A stretch of DNA of 64,000 nt, taken from the NCBI RefSeq assembly GCF_013425765.1, contig NZ_JACCJZ010000015.1:62001-126000 (forward strand). The letters are read 5' to 3'. This stretch comes from Luteimonas deserti. Its GTDB lineage: Bacteria; Pseudomonadota; Gammaproteobacteria; Xanthomonadales; Xanthomonadaceae. The notes below the pieces were generated by a model, which saw nothing but the letters and a program-made list of their open reading frames with translations, made no database searches and was not told the origin of the DNA. Below are positions 1 to 8,806 of this stretch, in pieces. Position 1 is the stretch's first letter; every line of letters begins with the position of its first letter. A program made the translations under genes and the position numbers.

Positions 1-1
1 G

Positions 2-1333
2 ATGATCGACCAGGTGTTCAGCCACACCTCGAACGAGCACGCCTGGTTCCAGGAAAGCCGCGCCTCGCGCGACAACCCCAGGGCCGACTGGTACGTCTGG
101 GCCGATGCGAAGCCCGACGGCACGCCGCCCAACAACTGGCTGTCGATCTTCGGCGGCCCGGCCTGGAAGTGGGAGCCGCGGCGCCGGCAGTACTACCTGC
201 ACAATTTCCTGTCCAGCCAGCCGGACCTCAATTTCCACAACCCCGACGTGCAGCAGGCCACGCTGGACTACGTGCGCTTCTGGCTGGACCGCGGCGTCGA
301 CGGCTTCCGGCTCGACTCGATCAACTTCTGTTTCCATGACCCGGCGCTGCGCGACAACCCGGCCAAGCCCGAGGCGCTGCGTCTGGGCCGCGGCTTCTCG
401 CCGGACAATCCTTACGCGTTCCAGTACCACTGGTACAACAACACGCAGCCGGAGAACATCGGCTTCATCGAGCAGCTGCGCACGCTGATGGACGGATATG
501 CGGACGTTGCCGCGCTCGGCGAGATCTCGTCCGAGGATTCGCTGGCCACCACTGCCGAGTACACCAGCGCCGGCCGGCTGCACATGGGCTACAGCTTCGA
601 GCTGCTGGTCGACGATTTCAGCGCCGGCTACATCCGCGGCACCGTCGAGCGCCTCGAGGCGGCGATGACCGAAGGCTGGCCGTGCTGGGCGATTTCCAAC
701 CACGACGTGCAGCGCGCGGTGACCCGCTGGGGCGGCGCGGACGCGAGCGACGATTTCGCCCGGCAGATGATCGGCCTGGTGTGCACGCTGCGCGGTTCGG
801 TCTGCCTGTACCAGGGCGAGGAACTCGGCCTGCCCGAGGCCGACGTGCCGTTCGAGAAGCTGCGCGATCCCTACGGCATCACGTTCTGGCCGAACTTCAA
901 GGGCCGTGACGGTTGCCGGACGCCGATGCCCTGGACCGCGGACCCGGGTGCCGGCTTCACCACCGGCGAGCCCTGGCTGCCAATCCCCGACGCGCATCGC
1001 GCCCGCAGCGTCGAACAGCAGGAGGACGATCCGGCGTCCGTGCTCGTCTCGGCGCGGCGTTTCCTGCACTGGCGCCAGGCGCAGCCGGCACTGGTGCGGG
1101 GCGACCAGCAGTTCGTCGATGCGCCCGAGCCGGTGCTGGCGCTGGTCCGCAGCCTGGGCGCCGACCGCGTGCTCGCGGTATTCAATCTGTCCGCCGGCGC
1201 CGTGGACTGGACAGTGCCCCCGGAGATGGAGGCCGCCCGGGCGCTGGACGGCCATGGTCTGCGCCCCGGGACGCTCGAAGGGCGACTGTTGCGCCTGCCG
1301 CCGCACGCCGCGCTGTTCGCCGCGCTGCCCTGA
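2..1333 (+). CDS. Alpha-glucosidase, GH13 family (5' end missing)
   Basis: Hydrolyses alpha-1,4 linkages of maltose and maltodextrins. The reading frame enters from outside the window. The first residues match the internal strand that leads into the SHTSNEH motif (domain I), so the true start and the N-terminal part of the barrel are missing. Visible GH13 motifs, numbered from the first visible Met, are FRLDS with the nucleophile Asp105, GEIS with acid/base Glu174, and NHD at 233-235 with the transition-state stabilising Asp. The C-terminal 100 residues look like the usual all-beta domain. The stop overlaps the most likely start of the next gene, so the two are probably co-transcribed as a maltodextrin operon. 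The family is clear; exact substrate (maltose, isomaltose or sucrose) is not. Confidence 0.92.
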   Translation: MIDQVFSHTSNEHAWFQESRASRDNPRADWYVWADAKPDGTPPNNWLSIFGGPAWKWEPRRRQYYLHNFLSSQPDLNFHNPDVQQATLDYVRFWLDRGVDGFRLDSINFCFHDPALRDNPAKPEALRLGRGFSPDNPYAFQYHWYNNTQPENIGFIEQLRTLMDGYADVAALGEISSEDSLATTAEYTSAGRLHMGYSFELLVDDFSAGYIRGTVERLEAAMTEGWPCWAISNHDVQRAVTRWGGADASDDFARQMIGLVCTLRGSVCLYQGEELGLPEADVPFEKLRDPYGITFWPNFKGRDGCRTPMPWTADPGAGFTTGEPWLPIPDAHRARSVEQQEDDPASVLVSARRFLHWRQAQPALVRGDQQFVDAPEPVLALVRSLGADRVLAVFNLSAGAVDWTVPPEMEAARALDGHGLRPGTLEGRLLRLPPHAALFAALP

Positions 1334-4074
1334 CCGGTGTCGGCGCACAGCACCGCCTCCGATCTGCACTCGCGCTCGCCGCGCTCGCTGGCGGCGGTGC
1401 GCAGGCCGCCGTCCCCGCCTGGACCGATTGCGACGCACCCGGGTTCGCACGCACCCTGCATGCGCTGCACACGGATGCCGCGCCCGTTCACGCCCGCGCT
1501 CACTGGCTCGATCGCCGCCTGATCCGCTGGCCCGGCGCCGATACGGAGGCAGGCGGCCGCTACCGGCTCTATCAGGCCCGGCGCGCGACGCTCGTCGCGC
1601 GTCCCGGCGCGCGGGTCACGGCCTATGACCACGTGTTCGATACCCGCCTGCATACCGATGCCCTGCCGGACGCATTGCGCGAGCGCTTCCGTTTCGTCGG
1701 CACCGGCCCCACGCTCGCCATCGACCTCGACGATGCCACCCTCGGCGCGCTGCATCGCGGTCAGCTGCTGCTGGTACACGAGGACGACGACGGCCGCGTG
1801 CTCGATGCGACCGCGCTCCAGGTGGCAGGAGCCTTCGACGACCTCTACAGCGCCGCACGTGACGCACCGGCGCCCAGGATCGCGGTGTCCGGCCGGGGCA
1901 CGGCGTTCCGGCTCTGGGCGCCTTCGGCGCAGGCGGTCACGGTCTGCCTGTATCCGCAGCCGGGCGCCGCCGCGAAGACGATGATGCCGCTGGCCCACGA
2001 GGCGGCGACCGGGATGTGGACTGCCACGCTTCCCCAGGCGCTGGAGGGACACGCCTATCTCTACCTGGTGGACGTCTTCGTGCCCGGCGTCGGCATCGTC
2101 CGCAATCGCGTCACCGACCCGTATTCGGTCGCGCTGACCGCCGATTCCAGACGCAGCGTGGTGCTGGACCTCGATGCTCCGGCCCTGCGGCCCCCCGGCT
2201 GGGATCGCGATGCCGCGCCGGCGCTCGCAGCGGCGACCGACATGGTCATCTACGAGCTGCACGTGCGCGATTTCTCACGCGACGACACCAGCGTTCCCGA
2301 AGCGTTGCGCGGCCGCTACGCGGCGTTCGCGCAACCGGATTCAGAGGGCGTGCGGCATCTGCGCCGCCTGCGCGATGCCGGCGTCACCGACGTGCATCTG
2401 CTGCCGGTGTTCGACCTGGCCACGGTCCCGGAACAGGGCTGCGTGGTGCCGGCGATTCCGCAGGCCGCGCCCGACAGCACGCTGCAGCAGGCGGCCGTGG
2501 CGGCGGTGGCGGCCCACGACTGTTTCAACTGGGGCTACGACCCGCTGCATTTCGACGTGCCCGAAGGCAGCTATGCGAGCGACGCGGACGATCCGGGCGC
2601 GCGCATCCTCGAGTTCCGGCGCATGGTCCAGGCCCTGCATGGCCTCGGCCTGCGCGTCGGCATGGACGTGGTCTACAACCACACCAGCGCATCCGGCCAG
2701 CATGCGCAATCGGTGCTGGACCGCATCGTGCCCGGCTATTACCACCGCCTCGATGCCGAGGGGCGTGTCGAGACCTCGACCTGCTGCGACAACACCGCGA
2801 CCGAGCACGCGATGATGGCGCGGCTGATGATCGACTCGGCCGAGCACTGGGTGCGCCACTACCGGATCGACGCCTTCCGTTTCGACCTCATGGGGCACCA
2901 GCCGCGTGCGGCGATGCTCGAGCTCCAGGCGCGCGTGGACGCGGCCGCGGGCCGCCCGGTGCCGCTGATCGGCGAAGGCTGGAACTTCGGCGAAGTGGCC
3001 GACGGCGCGCGGTTCGTGCAGGCCGCCCAGGGGACGCTGTCCGGCACCGGCATCGCCACCTTCAGCGACCGCGCGCGCGATGCCGTACGCGGGGGCGGTC
3101 CGTCCGATCGAGGCGATGCGCTGGCCGGGCGGCGCGGCTGGATCCACGGACACGAGGACACGAGCCTGCTCCATCGGCAGGCCGACCTCGTCCGCGCGGG
3201 ACTCGCAGGCACGCTGCGCGACTACCGCATGGACCTCGACGACGGCACCCGCCGCACGCTCTCCGACATCGACTATGCCGGGCAGGCGGCCGGCTATGCC
3301 GCCGCGCCGGGCGAGGTCGTGAACTACGTCGAGAACCACGACAACCACACGCTCTTCGACATCAACGTTCTACGCCTGCCGCCCGGTGCGGACATGGACG
3401 CACGCATACACGCGCAGGTGCTGGCGCTCGCCACCACGGCCTTCAGCCAGGGCATCGCCTACCTCCACGCCGGTGTCGAGGTGATGCGCTCGAAATCGAT
3501 GGACCGCAACAGCTTCGATTCGGGCGACTGGTTCAACACGCTCGACTGGAGCGGCCGAACGCACACGTTCGGACGCGGTCTGCCACCGGCGCCCGACAAC
3601 GCGGACGACTGGCCGCTGCTGCAACCGCTGCTCGCCCAGACGCAGCACATCCGCCCACAGGCATCCGACATCCTGCGCGCACGCGACATGAGCCTGGACC
3701 TGCTGCGTATCCGCGCGAGCACACCGCTGTTCCGCCTGCGCAGCGCAGCCGATGTCCAGGCTTGCCTGCGCTTTCCAGCGACGGGACCCGCATCGGATCC
3801 GAGGCTCGTCGTCGGCCATCTCGACGGACACGGGCTCGCCGACGCGCTGTACGACGACGTGCTCTACGCCATCAACACCGCGGACGGGCCGCTCAGTATC
3901 GACGTCCAGGACCTGCGCGGGCGCGGCTGGATCCTGCACCCCGTGCACCGTCGTCCCGACGCAGCGGATCCGCGTCCCCGCGAGCTGGCCCGCATCGACG
4001 ATGCGCGCGGCCGCTTCACGATCCCGGCACGGACGGCGCTGGTCTTCGTGGTCCAGGCAGGTGCCGCGCGGTGA
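1330..4074 (+). CDS. Pullulanase-type alpha-1,6-glucosidase (GH13), exported
   Basis: Debranching enzyme that cuts alpha-1,6 bonds in pullulan and branched dextrins. GH13 motifs lie at YELHVRDFS (about 2251), the NWGYDP signature (about 2530), DVVYNH (about 2665), RFDLMG with the nucleophile Asp (about 2880), GEGWNFG with the acid/base Glu (about 2971) and ENHDNH (about 3331). An N-terminal beta domain precedes the barrel. No ATG, GTG or TTG occurs in frame between the previous stop and a hydrophobic signal-like stretch (LALAALAGGGAQA, about 1363-1410). The start is therefore placed at CTG 1330, overlapping the upstream stop, which gives 914 residues, the usual size. A start inside the previous gene or a small frameshift is possible. 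Export to the periplasm is inferred from the leader. Confidence 0.88.
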   Translation: MTGVGAQHRLRSALALAALAGGGAQAAVPAWTDCDAPGFARTLHALHTDAAPVHARAHWLDRRLIRWPGADTEAGGRYRLYQARRATLVARPGARVTAYDHVFDTRLHTDALPDALRERFRFVGTGPTLAIDLDDATLGALHRGQLLLVHEDDDGRVLDATALQVAGAFDDLYSAARDAPAPRIAVSGRGTAFRLWAPSAQAVTVCLYPQPGAAAKTMMPLAHEAATGMWTATLPQALEGHAYLYLVDVFVPGVGIVRNRVTDPYSVALTADSRRSVVLDLDAPALRPPGWDRDAAPALAAATDMVIYELHVRDFSRDDTSVPEALRGRYAAFAQPDSEGVRHLRRLRDAGVTDVHLLPVFDLATVPEQGCVVPAIPQAAPDSTLQQAAVAAVAAHDCFNWGYDPLHFDVPEGSYASDADDPGARILEFRRMVQALHGLGLRVGMDVVYNHTSASGQHAQSVLDRIVPGYYHRLDAEGRVETSTCCDNTATEHAMMARLMIDSAEHWVRHYRIDAFRFDLMGHQPRAAMLELQARVDAAAGRPVPLIGEGWNFGEVADGARFVQAAQGTLSGTGIATFSDRARDAVRGGGPSDRGDALAGRRGWIHGHEDTSLLHRQADLVRAGLAGTLRDYRMDLDDGTRRTLSDIDYAGQAAGYAAAPGEVVNYVENHDNHTLFDINVLRLPPGADMDARIHAQVLALATTAFSQGIAYLHAGVEVMRSKSMDRNSFDSGDWFNTLDWSGRTHTFGRGLPPAPDNADDWPLLQPLLAQTQHIRPQASDILRARDMSLDLLRIRASTPLFRLRSAADVQACLRFPATGPASDPRLVVGHLDGHGLADALYDDVLYAINTADGPLSIDVQDLRGRGWILHPVHRRPDAADPRPRELARIDDARGRFTIPARTALVFVVQAGAAR

Positions 4075-4142
4075 TGCCCACCGGCTAGGCGCCCGTCGGG
4101 GTTGGCACGTTTCCGTTGACGGCGACCTTCGCCGCCCGAGGC

Positions 4143-5117
4143 TCACCCCGCCCCATCGCGGCGCGTGGTGCGGGCGACGATGTCCGCGCCGCGCACGCCC
4201 TCCCATTGGCGCAGCAGCGAGGCCGGGGCGCCGACCCGTGCGCAGGCGCGCGGCGCGATGCCGTCGGGCAGCGCGGCGCGGAAGACCGGCGCCGATGCCC
4301 GCAGCAGGTGCGCACACGCCCGGTGGCGGGCCCGTTGCACGACGCCGATTCCGAGCAGCGCCTCGGCCCACGTCGGCAGCAGCGCAGCTCCGGCACCCAG
4401 GAACACTTCGCGTGACAGCGCGGCGCCGGGCACCGGCAGGCGGATCCGATGCAGGACGGCGAGCACCTCGCGCGATCGCGCGTCGAACTGCAGCTCGGGC
4501 CTCACGCCGGCGAAGTAACGCTCGATCTCTCCCGCACTCGCCGGCACATCGCGCGCGCCCAGCGCTTCCGCCACGCGGCGCGACTCGTCGTAGTAGCGAT
4601 CCTCCAGCGCGCGCGGCATCGCCATGCCCGCGTAGGCGCGGAAGCCCTGCACGAAGGCGTAGGCCTCGGAAACATGCACCCAGGTCAGCAGGTCCGGATC
4701 GTCCGCGGCATATGGCACGCCCGCCGCCGTGGTGCCCCGCACGCGGACGTGGATGGCGGCCACCCGCGCGATCAGCCGCTGCGCCTCCGCCGTTCCGGCA
4801 TAGCTCGTGCCGGCCACGAATGCAGTGGTCCGGCGCAGGCGACCGACCAGATCGGCGCGGAAATCCGAGTGGTCCCAGACGCCGGCCAACGCACGCGGAT
4901 GCAGGGCCTGCAACAGCAGTGCACACAGGCCGCCGGCCAGCATGCCGGGGAAATCCGCATGCACGCGCCAGGTGACGGTGTCGGGCCCGAACAGGCCGGC
5001 GTCTCCGGCCGGCGTGTCGTAGTCGATGCCGCTCTGTCCGCGCGGGAACACGCCGAGCACCCAGCGGCGGATCGCGGACTGCACGGGATTGACGAAGTGT
5101 CTGGTCGATGACGGCAT
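4143..5117 (-). CDS. DUF2236 / MpaB-like oxygenase family protein
   Basis: A 324-residue protein that I assign to the DUF2236 family, which includes the haem-containing latex-clearing protein and mycotoxin dehydrogenase MpaB. Family features are the early Gly-Pro-Asp and Trp-Arg-Val-His segment, LLLQALHPRALAGVWDHS (about residues 67-84), and the TWVHVSEAYAF helix. In characterised members, His and Arg residues in such helices bind b-type haem. No signal peptide is seen. It stands alone on the minus strand between the debranching enzyme and the TonB-dependent receptor, and nothing links it to maltodextrin use. Start ATG 5117 is the only Met before the conserved block. The family is likely; substrate and haem content are unknown. 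Confidence 0.7.
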   Translation of the reverse strand: MPSSTRHFVNPVQSAIRRWVLGVFPRGQSGIDYDTPAGDAGLFGPDTVTWRVHADFPGMLAGGLCALLLQALHPRALAGVWDHSDFRADLVGRLRRTTAFVAGTSYAGTAEAQRLIARVAAIHVRVRGTTAAGVPYAADDPDLLTWVHVSEAYAFVQGFRAYAGMAMPRALEDRYYDESRRVAEALGARDVPASAGEIERYFAGVRPELQFDARSREVLAVLHRIRLPVPGAALSREVFLGAGAALLPTWAEALLGIGVVQRARHRACAHLLRASAPVFRAALPDGIAPRACARVGAPASLLRQWEGVRGADIVARTTRRDGAG

Positions 5118-5201
5118 GGATCGATGCTAGCGCCCTGCCGCTGCACGCGCGGTCAAGCTGCGACCCGAACTCCCGGCGACACGTCCCCGGGGGCGTTGCA
5201 A

Positions 5202-5215
5202 TGAATACGTATGCA
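5202..5215. promoter_or_regulatory. Candidate LacI-family operator upstream of the TonB-dependent receptor
   Basis: TGAATACGTATGCA is a near-perfect 14-bp palindrome with one mismatched pair and a central CG, the architecture of LacI/GalR-family operators. It lies about 130 bp before the receptor start. Sugar-uptake receptors in this group are commonly controlled by LacI-type repressors. No LacI gene lies in this window, so the link is an inference. Confidence 0.4.
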
Positions 5216-5343
5216 GCATGCGCCCGCGCAGGAAACCCGCGTCTACCATGGCCGCGACCCGTCCAGCCACGCTCCTGCAGCGCTGCGCATCGACGGCACA
5301 ACTCGAAAATACAGCTGTCCGCTGGACACCCTTGGGAGGGGAG

Positions 5344-8091
5344 ATGTCGAAGCTCGATCGCAACCTGCTCAGTGCCGCACTGTCGTCGGCATTGCTGATG
5401 CTCGCTACCAGCGCGCACGCACAGACCACCACCAGCTCGAACCCGACGCCGTCGTCGGACGGCGCCACCGAACTCGATCGCGTCACGGTCACCGGCATCC
5501 GCCGCGGCATCGAGAGCGCGATCGCGGTGAAGCGCGACGCCACATCGATCGTCGAATCGGTCTCGGCCGAGGATATCGGCAAGCTGCCCGACGTCAGCAT
5601 CGCCGAGTCGATCGCGCGCCTGCCCGGCCTGTCGGCGCAGCGCGTCGCAGGCCGCGCGCAGGTGATCAGCGTGCGCGGCCTGTCACCCGACTTCGCGACC
5701 ACGCTGCTCAACGGCCGCGAGATGGTCAGCACCGGCGACAACCGCAGCGTCGAGTTCGACCAGTATCCGTCGGAACTCGTCAGCGGCGTCACCGTGTACA
5801 AGACGCCCGACGCCGCCCTCGTCGGCCAGGGCCTGTCGGGCACGCTGGACATGCAGACCGTGCGCCCGCTGAACTTCGCCGATCCCGTGATCACTCTGAG
5901 TGGACGTTTCCAGCGCAACTCGCTGGGCAAGGCCGCCGATACCGATCCCTTCGGCAACCGTCTGAGCGCGAGCTACATCGGCCAGTCGGCGGATCGCCGC
6001 TTCGGTTTCTCGATCGGCGTCTCGCACAGCGACACCCCGATCCAGGAAAACCAGGTCGGTCTGTACGAGCCCTGGAAGACCGACGGGCGGCCGGGCCTCG
6101 CCGAAGGCACCTGGGCCACCGACGGCATGAAGGCCTTGCGCCGGACGGGCTACACCAAGCGCGACGGCATCATGTCCACGCTGCAGTTCCGGCCGTCCAA
6201 CGCATGGACGAGCACACTGGACATGTTCCACTCGCGCGCCGAGCAGGAAGACACTGCGAACCAGTGGGAAGTGAACACCCAGTACAACGGTTCGTTCCCC
6301 TGCGATCCGGCATGCGTGTACAGCAATGTCCGGGTAGGCGAGAACAACAGCTTCGCCGGCGGCACGCTCACCGGCGTGTATCCGCTGGTGCGCGGCATGT
6401 ACAACAAGCGCGACGACAGGATCTCGGCCGTGGGCTGGGGCAACGAGTTCAATTTCGAGCGTGCCCGGCTGTCGACCGATCTGAGCTGGTCGAGGGCGAA
6501 GCGTTCGGAGCTCAGCCTCGAGAACAACTCGCAGCTGCTGCCCAATCCTTCGCTCGACACGATCGAGCTCGACATCCGCAGCAACGGGTTCTCGCAGATG
6601 CGCCCGGGCCTGGATTATTCCGATCCCGCGCGGCTGTTCCTGACCAACACCATCTACGGTTCCGGCTACGGCAAGACCCCCGAGGTCGAGGACGAGCTGA
6701 AGGGCGCACGTATCGCCCTCACCGTCCCCGGTCCTGACGCGGCGAGCTGGCTCGCCGATATCGATCTCGGGATCAATCACGCCGATCGCGAGAAGTCCAA
6801 GCGCCAGCCCGAGGGCAACATCAACCTCGGCGCGCAGGGCGACACCGCGATTGCCGGCGACCTGCAGTACGGGCTGGTCGACCTGGGCTTCGCGGGCATC
6901 GGCTACATCCCGGCCTGGAACGTGCCCGGCGCGGTCGGCCGTTACATGAGCTTCGAGCCGACCGAGGACCTCGACTACCTGATCCCGAAAGCCTGGACGG
7001 TGAGCGAAAAGATCACCACCGCCTTCGCCCGCGCCAACCTGCGCACCGAATGGGGCGAGACGACCGTCAGCGGCAACATCGGCGTGCAGATCCAGCGGGT
7101 GGACCAGTCGTCGGCGTCACGCTACTGGGACAGCACCCGGCCAGCGGGCAGCAACGTCCAGCCTTTCGAAGCCGGCAAGACCTACACCGATGTGCTGCCG
7201 AGCATGAACCTGGCTTTCCAGCTGCCGAACGAGCACACGGTGCGCGTGGGCCTGGCGGAGCAGGTGGCGCGACCGCGCGTGGACCAGCTGCGTGCGTCGC
7301 TCGAGTTCGGCGTGGACGAGGCGACCGGTCGGCCTGGCGGCAGCGGCGGCAACCCGCTGCTCGACCCGTGGCGCGCCTACGCGTTCGACATTTCCTGGGA
7401 GAAGTATTTCGGCAACCGCGCCTACGTGGCCGCCGCATTCTTCTACAAGGACCTGCGCACCTACATCTACACGCAGACGGTCGACGACTACGACTTCACC
7501 GACTTCGTCGCGAGCTACGTGCCGCGTCCGGGCGCCCCGCCGGTGCAGACCATCGGCAACTTCACCGCGCCGCAGAACGGCGAAGGCGGCACGCTGCGTG
7601 GTCTCGAACTGACGGCGTCCCTGCCCTTCGACCTGTGGACCGAGTCGCTGCGCGGCTTCGGCGTCGTCGCCAGCGCGAGCTTCAACGACAGCAGCATCCA
7701 GATCTTCGATCCGGAAAGCGCAAGCAGCGTGGGCGACGGCCCGATCGATCTGCCGGGTCTGTCGAAGCGGGTCTACAACCTGACGGCGTACTACGAGCGC
7801 GACGGTTTCGAGGCGCGCGTCAGCCAGCGTCGCCGCTCGGACTTCATCGGCGAGATCGGCAACTTCGATGGTGCGCGCACGCTGCGCTATGTGGTCGGCG
7901 AGAACATCACCGACGCGCAGGTCAGCTACACCTTCGGTGAGGGCGCGTCCCTGGCGGGGCTGACCCTGCTGCTGCAGGCGAACAACCTGACCAATTCCAC
8001 GTACCGGACGTATGCGGGCACGCGCGACCGGCCGCTGGAGAACGTGGAATGGGGCCGGACCTACCTGCTGGGCCTGAACTACCGGTTCTGA
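5344..8091 (+). CDS. TonB-dependent outer-membrane receptor (Xanthomonas/Caulobacter type), probably maltodextrin
   Basis: Outer-membrane beta-barrel that imports ligands using TonB energy. It has a signal peptide ending in Ala-His-Ala-Gln (about residues 1-26), a TonB box-like VTVTG stretch, a plug domain (about 45-160) with the SIAESIARLPGL and VISVRGLSPDF motifs typical of TIGR01782 receptors, and a barrel ending in the aromatic C-terminal Phe. The ATG at 5344 is preceded by a strong ribosome site (GGAGGGGA, 5335-5342), so upstream in-frame ATGs are rejected. Length is 915 residues, normal for the family. Position beside alpha-glucosidase and pullulanase suggests maltose or maltodextrin uptake, like MalA of Caulobacter. 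The receptor call is firm; the substrate is inferred from context. Confidence 0.93.
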   Translation: MSKLDRNLLSAALSSALLMLATSAHAQTTTSSNPTPSSDGATELDRVTVTGIRRGIESAIAVKRDATSIVESVSAEDIGKLPDVSIAESIARLPGLSAQRVAGRAQVISVRGLSPDFATTLLNGREMVSTGDNRSVEFDQYPSELVSGVTVYKTPDAALVGQGLSGTLDMQTVRPLNFADPVITLSGRFQRNSLGKAADTDPFGNRLSASYIGQSADRRFGFSIGVSHSDTPIQENQVGLYEPWKTDGRPGLAEGTWATDGMKALRRTGYTKRDGIMSTLQFRPSNAWTSTLDMFHSRAEQEDTANQWEVNTQYNGSFPCDPACVYSNVRVGENNSFAGGTLTGVYPLVRGMYNKRDDRISAVGWGNEFNFERARLSTDLSWSRAKRSELSLENNSQLLPNPSLDTIELDIRSNGFSQMRPGLDYSDPARLFLTNTIYGSGYGKTPEVEDELKGARIALTVPGPDAASWLADIDLGINHADREKSKRQPEGNINLGAQGDTAIAGDLQYGLVDLGFAGIGYIPAWNVPGAVGRYMSFEPTEDLDYLIPKAWTVSEKITTAFARANLRTEWGETTVSGNIGVQIQRVDQSSASRYWDSTRPAGSNVQPFEAGKTYTDVLPSMNLAFQLPNEHTVRVGLAEQVARPRVDQLRASLEFGVDEATGRPGGSGGNPLLDPWRAYAFDISWEKYFGNRAYVAAAFFYKDLRTYIYTQTVDDYDFTDFVASYVPRPGAPPVQTIGNFTAPQNGEGGTLRGLELTASLPFDLWTESLRGFGVVASASFNDSSIQIFDPESASSVGDGPIDLPGLSKRVYNLTAYYERDGFEARVSQRRRSDFIGEIGNFDGARTLRYVVGENITDAQVSYTFGEGASLAGLTLLLQANNLTNSTYRTYAGTRDRPLENVEWGRTYLLGLNYRF

Positions 8092-8143
8092 CCCGGGGAC
8101 CCCGACCTGGGGCCCTGCGCAGCGACACGTGGCAACACTCCCG

Positions 8144-8170
8144 ACGGGGCGGTCATTGCGACCGCCCCGT
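8144..8170 (+). terminator. Intrinsic terminator of the TonB-dependent receptor gene
   Basis: A perfect 11-bp stem (ACGGGGCGGTC / GACCGCCCCGT) with a 5-nt loop begins 53 bp after the receptor stop. Only a short T run follows (positions 8170-8171). Confidence 0.75.
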
Positions 8171-8172
8171 TC

Positions 8173-8603
8173 TACGTCTGGGGACCGACTCGGGCCTCGA
8201 CGGCGACGGTGATCCGGTGCGGGTACATCGCGTGCACTGCGGCTCCGGCAGCGTCATGCGTGAGTGGCATCACGAGGCGATCGCCTGTCGCCGGCGGGTG
8301 GCAGACGCCGGTTCTCTCCGGGGGCAGGTCCTTGCAGACGACGCCAGCGTCGACCGAGTGAATACGGTCACGCTTCGTCGACGCATGACCGCGGACAGCG
8401 ACGCCTGATTCGATCGACACGCGGTGTCCGTCCCGACCCGGATGGCCCGTCGACGAGACGCCATGCGCGGCTCCGACGCGAACCGGATCCCGTCGGCCGG
8501 GATCCTGAAACCGCGGGATCGATCTACCGAGGCCCAGACGCTGCACACGGCGTTCGCCCTTCCAGACAGCCCCACGCCCACGTCGTCCCCGGCGCCGTCC
8601 GGA
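8173..8603. other. Intergenic stretch without a recognised gene
   Basis: About 430 bp between the receptor terminator and the tRNA-Val terminator. Open frames here show neither plausible starts nor domain-like sequence. No repeat or RNA structure was recognised. Confidence 0.5.
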
Positions 8604-8604
8604 C

Positions 8605-8634
8605 ACGAAAAACCCGGCGCGTGGCCGGGTTTCG
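8605..8634 (-). terminator. Intrinsic terminator downstream of tRNA-Val
   Basis: On the minus strand, AACCCGGC and GCCGGGTT form a GC-rich stem around CACGC, followed directly by TTTTTC. It lies 40 bp past the tRNA 3' end and fits as the terminator of the tRNA transcript. Confidence 0.75.
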
Positions 8635-8674
8635 TGCTTCGTCCACTTGGTCTCCCCGAGACCGGGGATCCAGG

Positions 8675-8749
8675 TGGTGGGCGGTACAGGGTTCGAACCT
8701 GTGACCCCTACCATGTCAAGGTAGTGCTCTACCGCTGAGCTAACCGCCC
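8675..8749 (-). tRNA. tRNA-Val (GAC)
   Basis: 75 nt including an encoded CCA. The acceptor stem GGGCGGT pairs with ACCGCCC, followed by discriminator A. The D-loop TTAGCTCAGCGGTAGAGC and T-arm GGTTCGAACC are canonical. The anticodon loop CTTGACATG carries GAC, which reads GUC and GUU valine codons. It lies 57 bp downstream of uvrB on the same strand. Confidence 0.97.
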
Positions 8750-8806
8750 GAAGGGTGCGCATGATACACCGGAATCGCCCGATGGCGAATACCCGGTTGC
8801 GAATCT

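Noticed and set aside
2016-4088. 690-codon Arg-rich frame inside the debranching enzyme
   Set aside because: Frame-shifted shadow; the GH13 motifs are all in the other frame.
8264-8738. Short frames reading through the tRNA-Val region
   Set aside because: Frames over tRNA genes commonly give spurious small proteins of this type; the tRNA explains the sequence.
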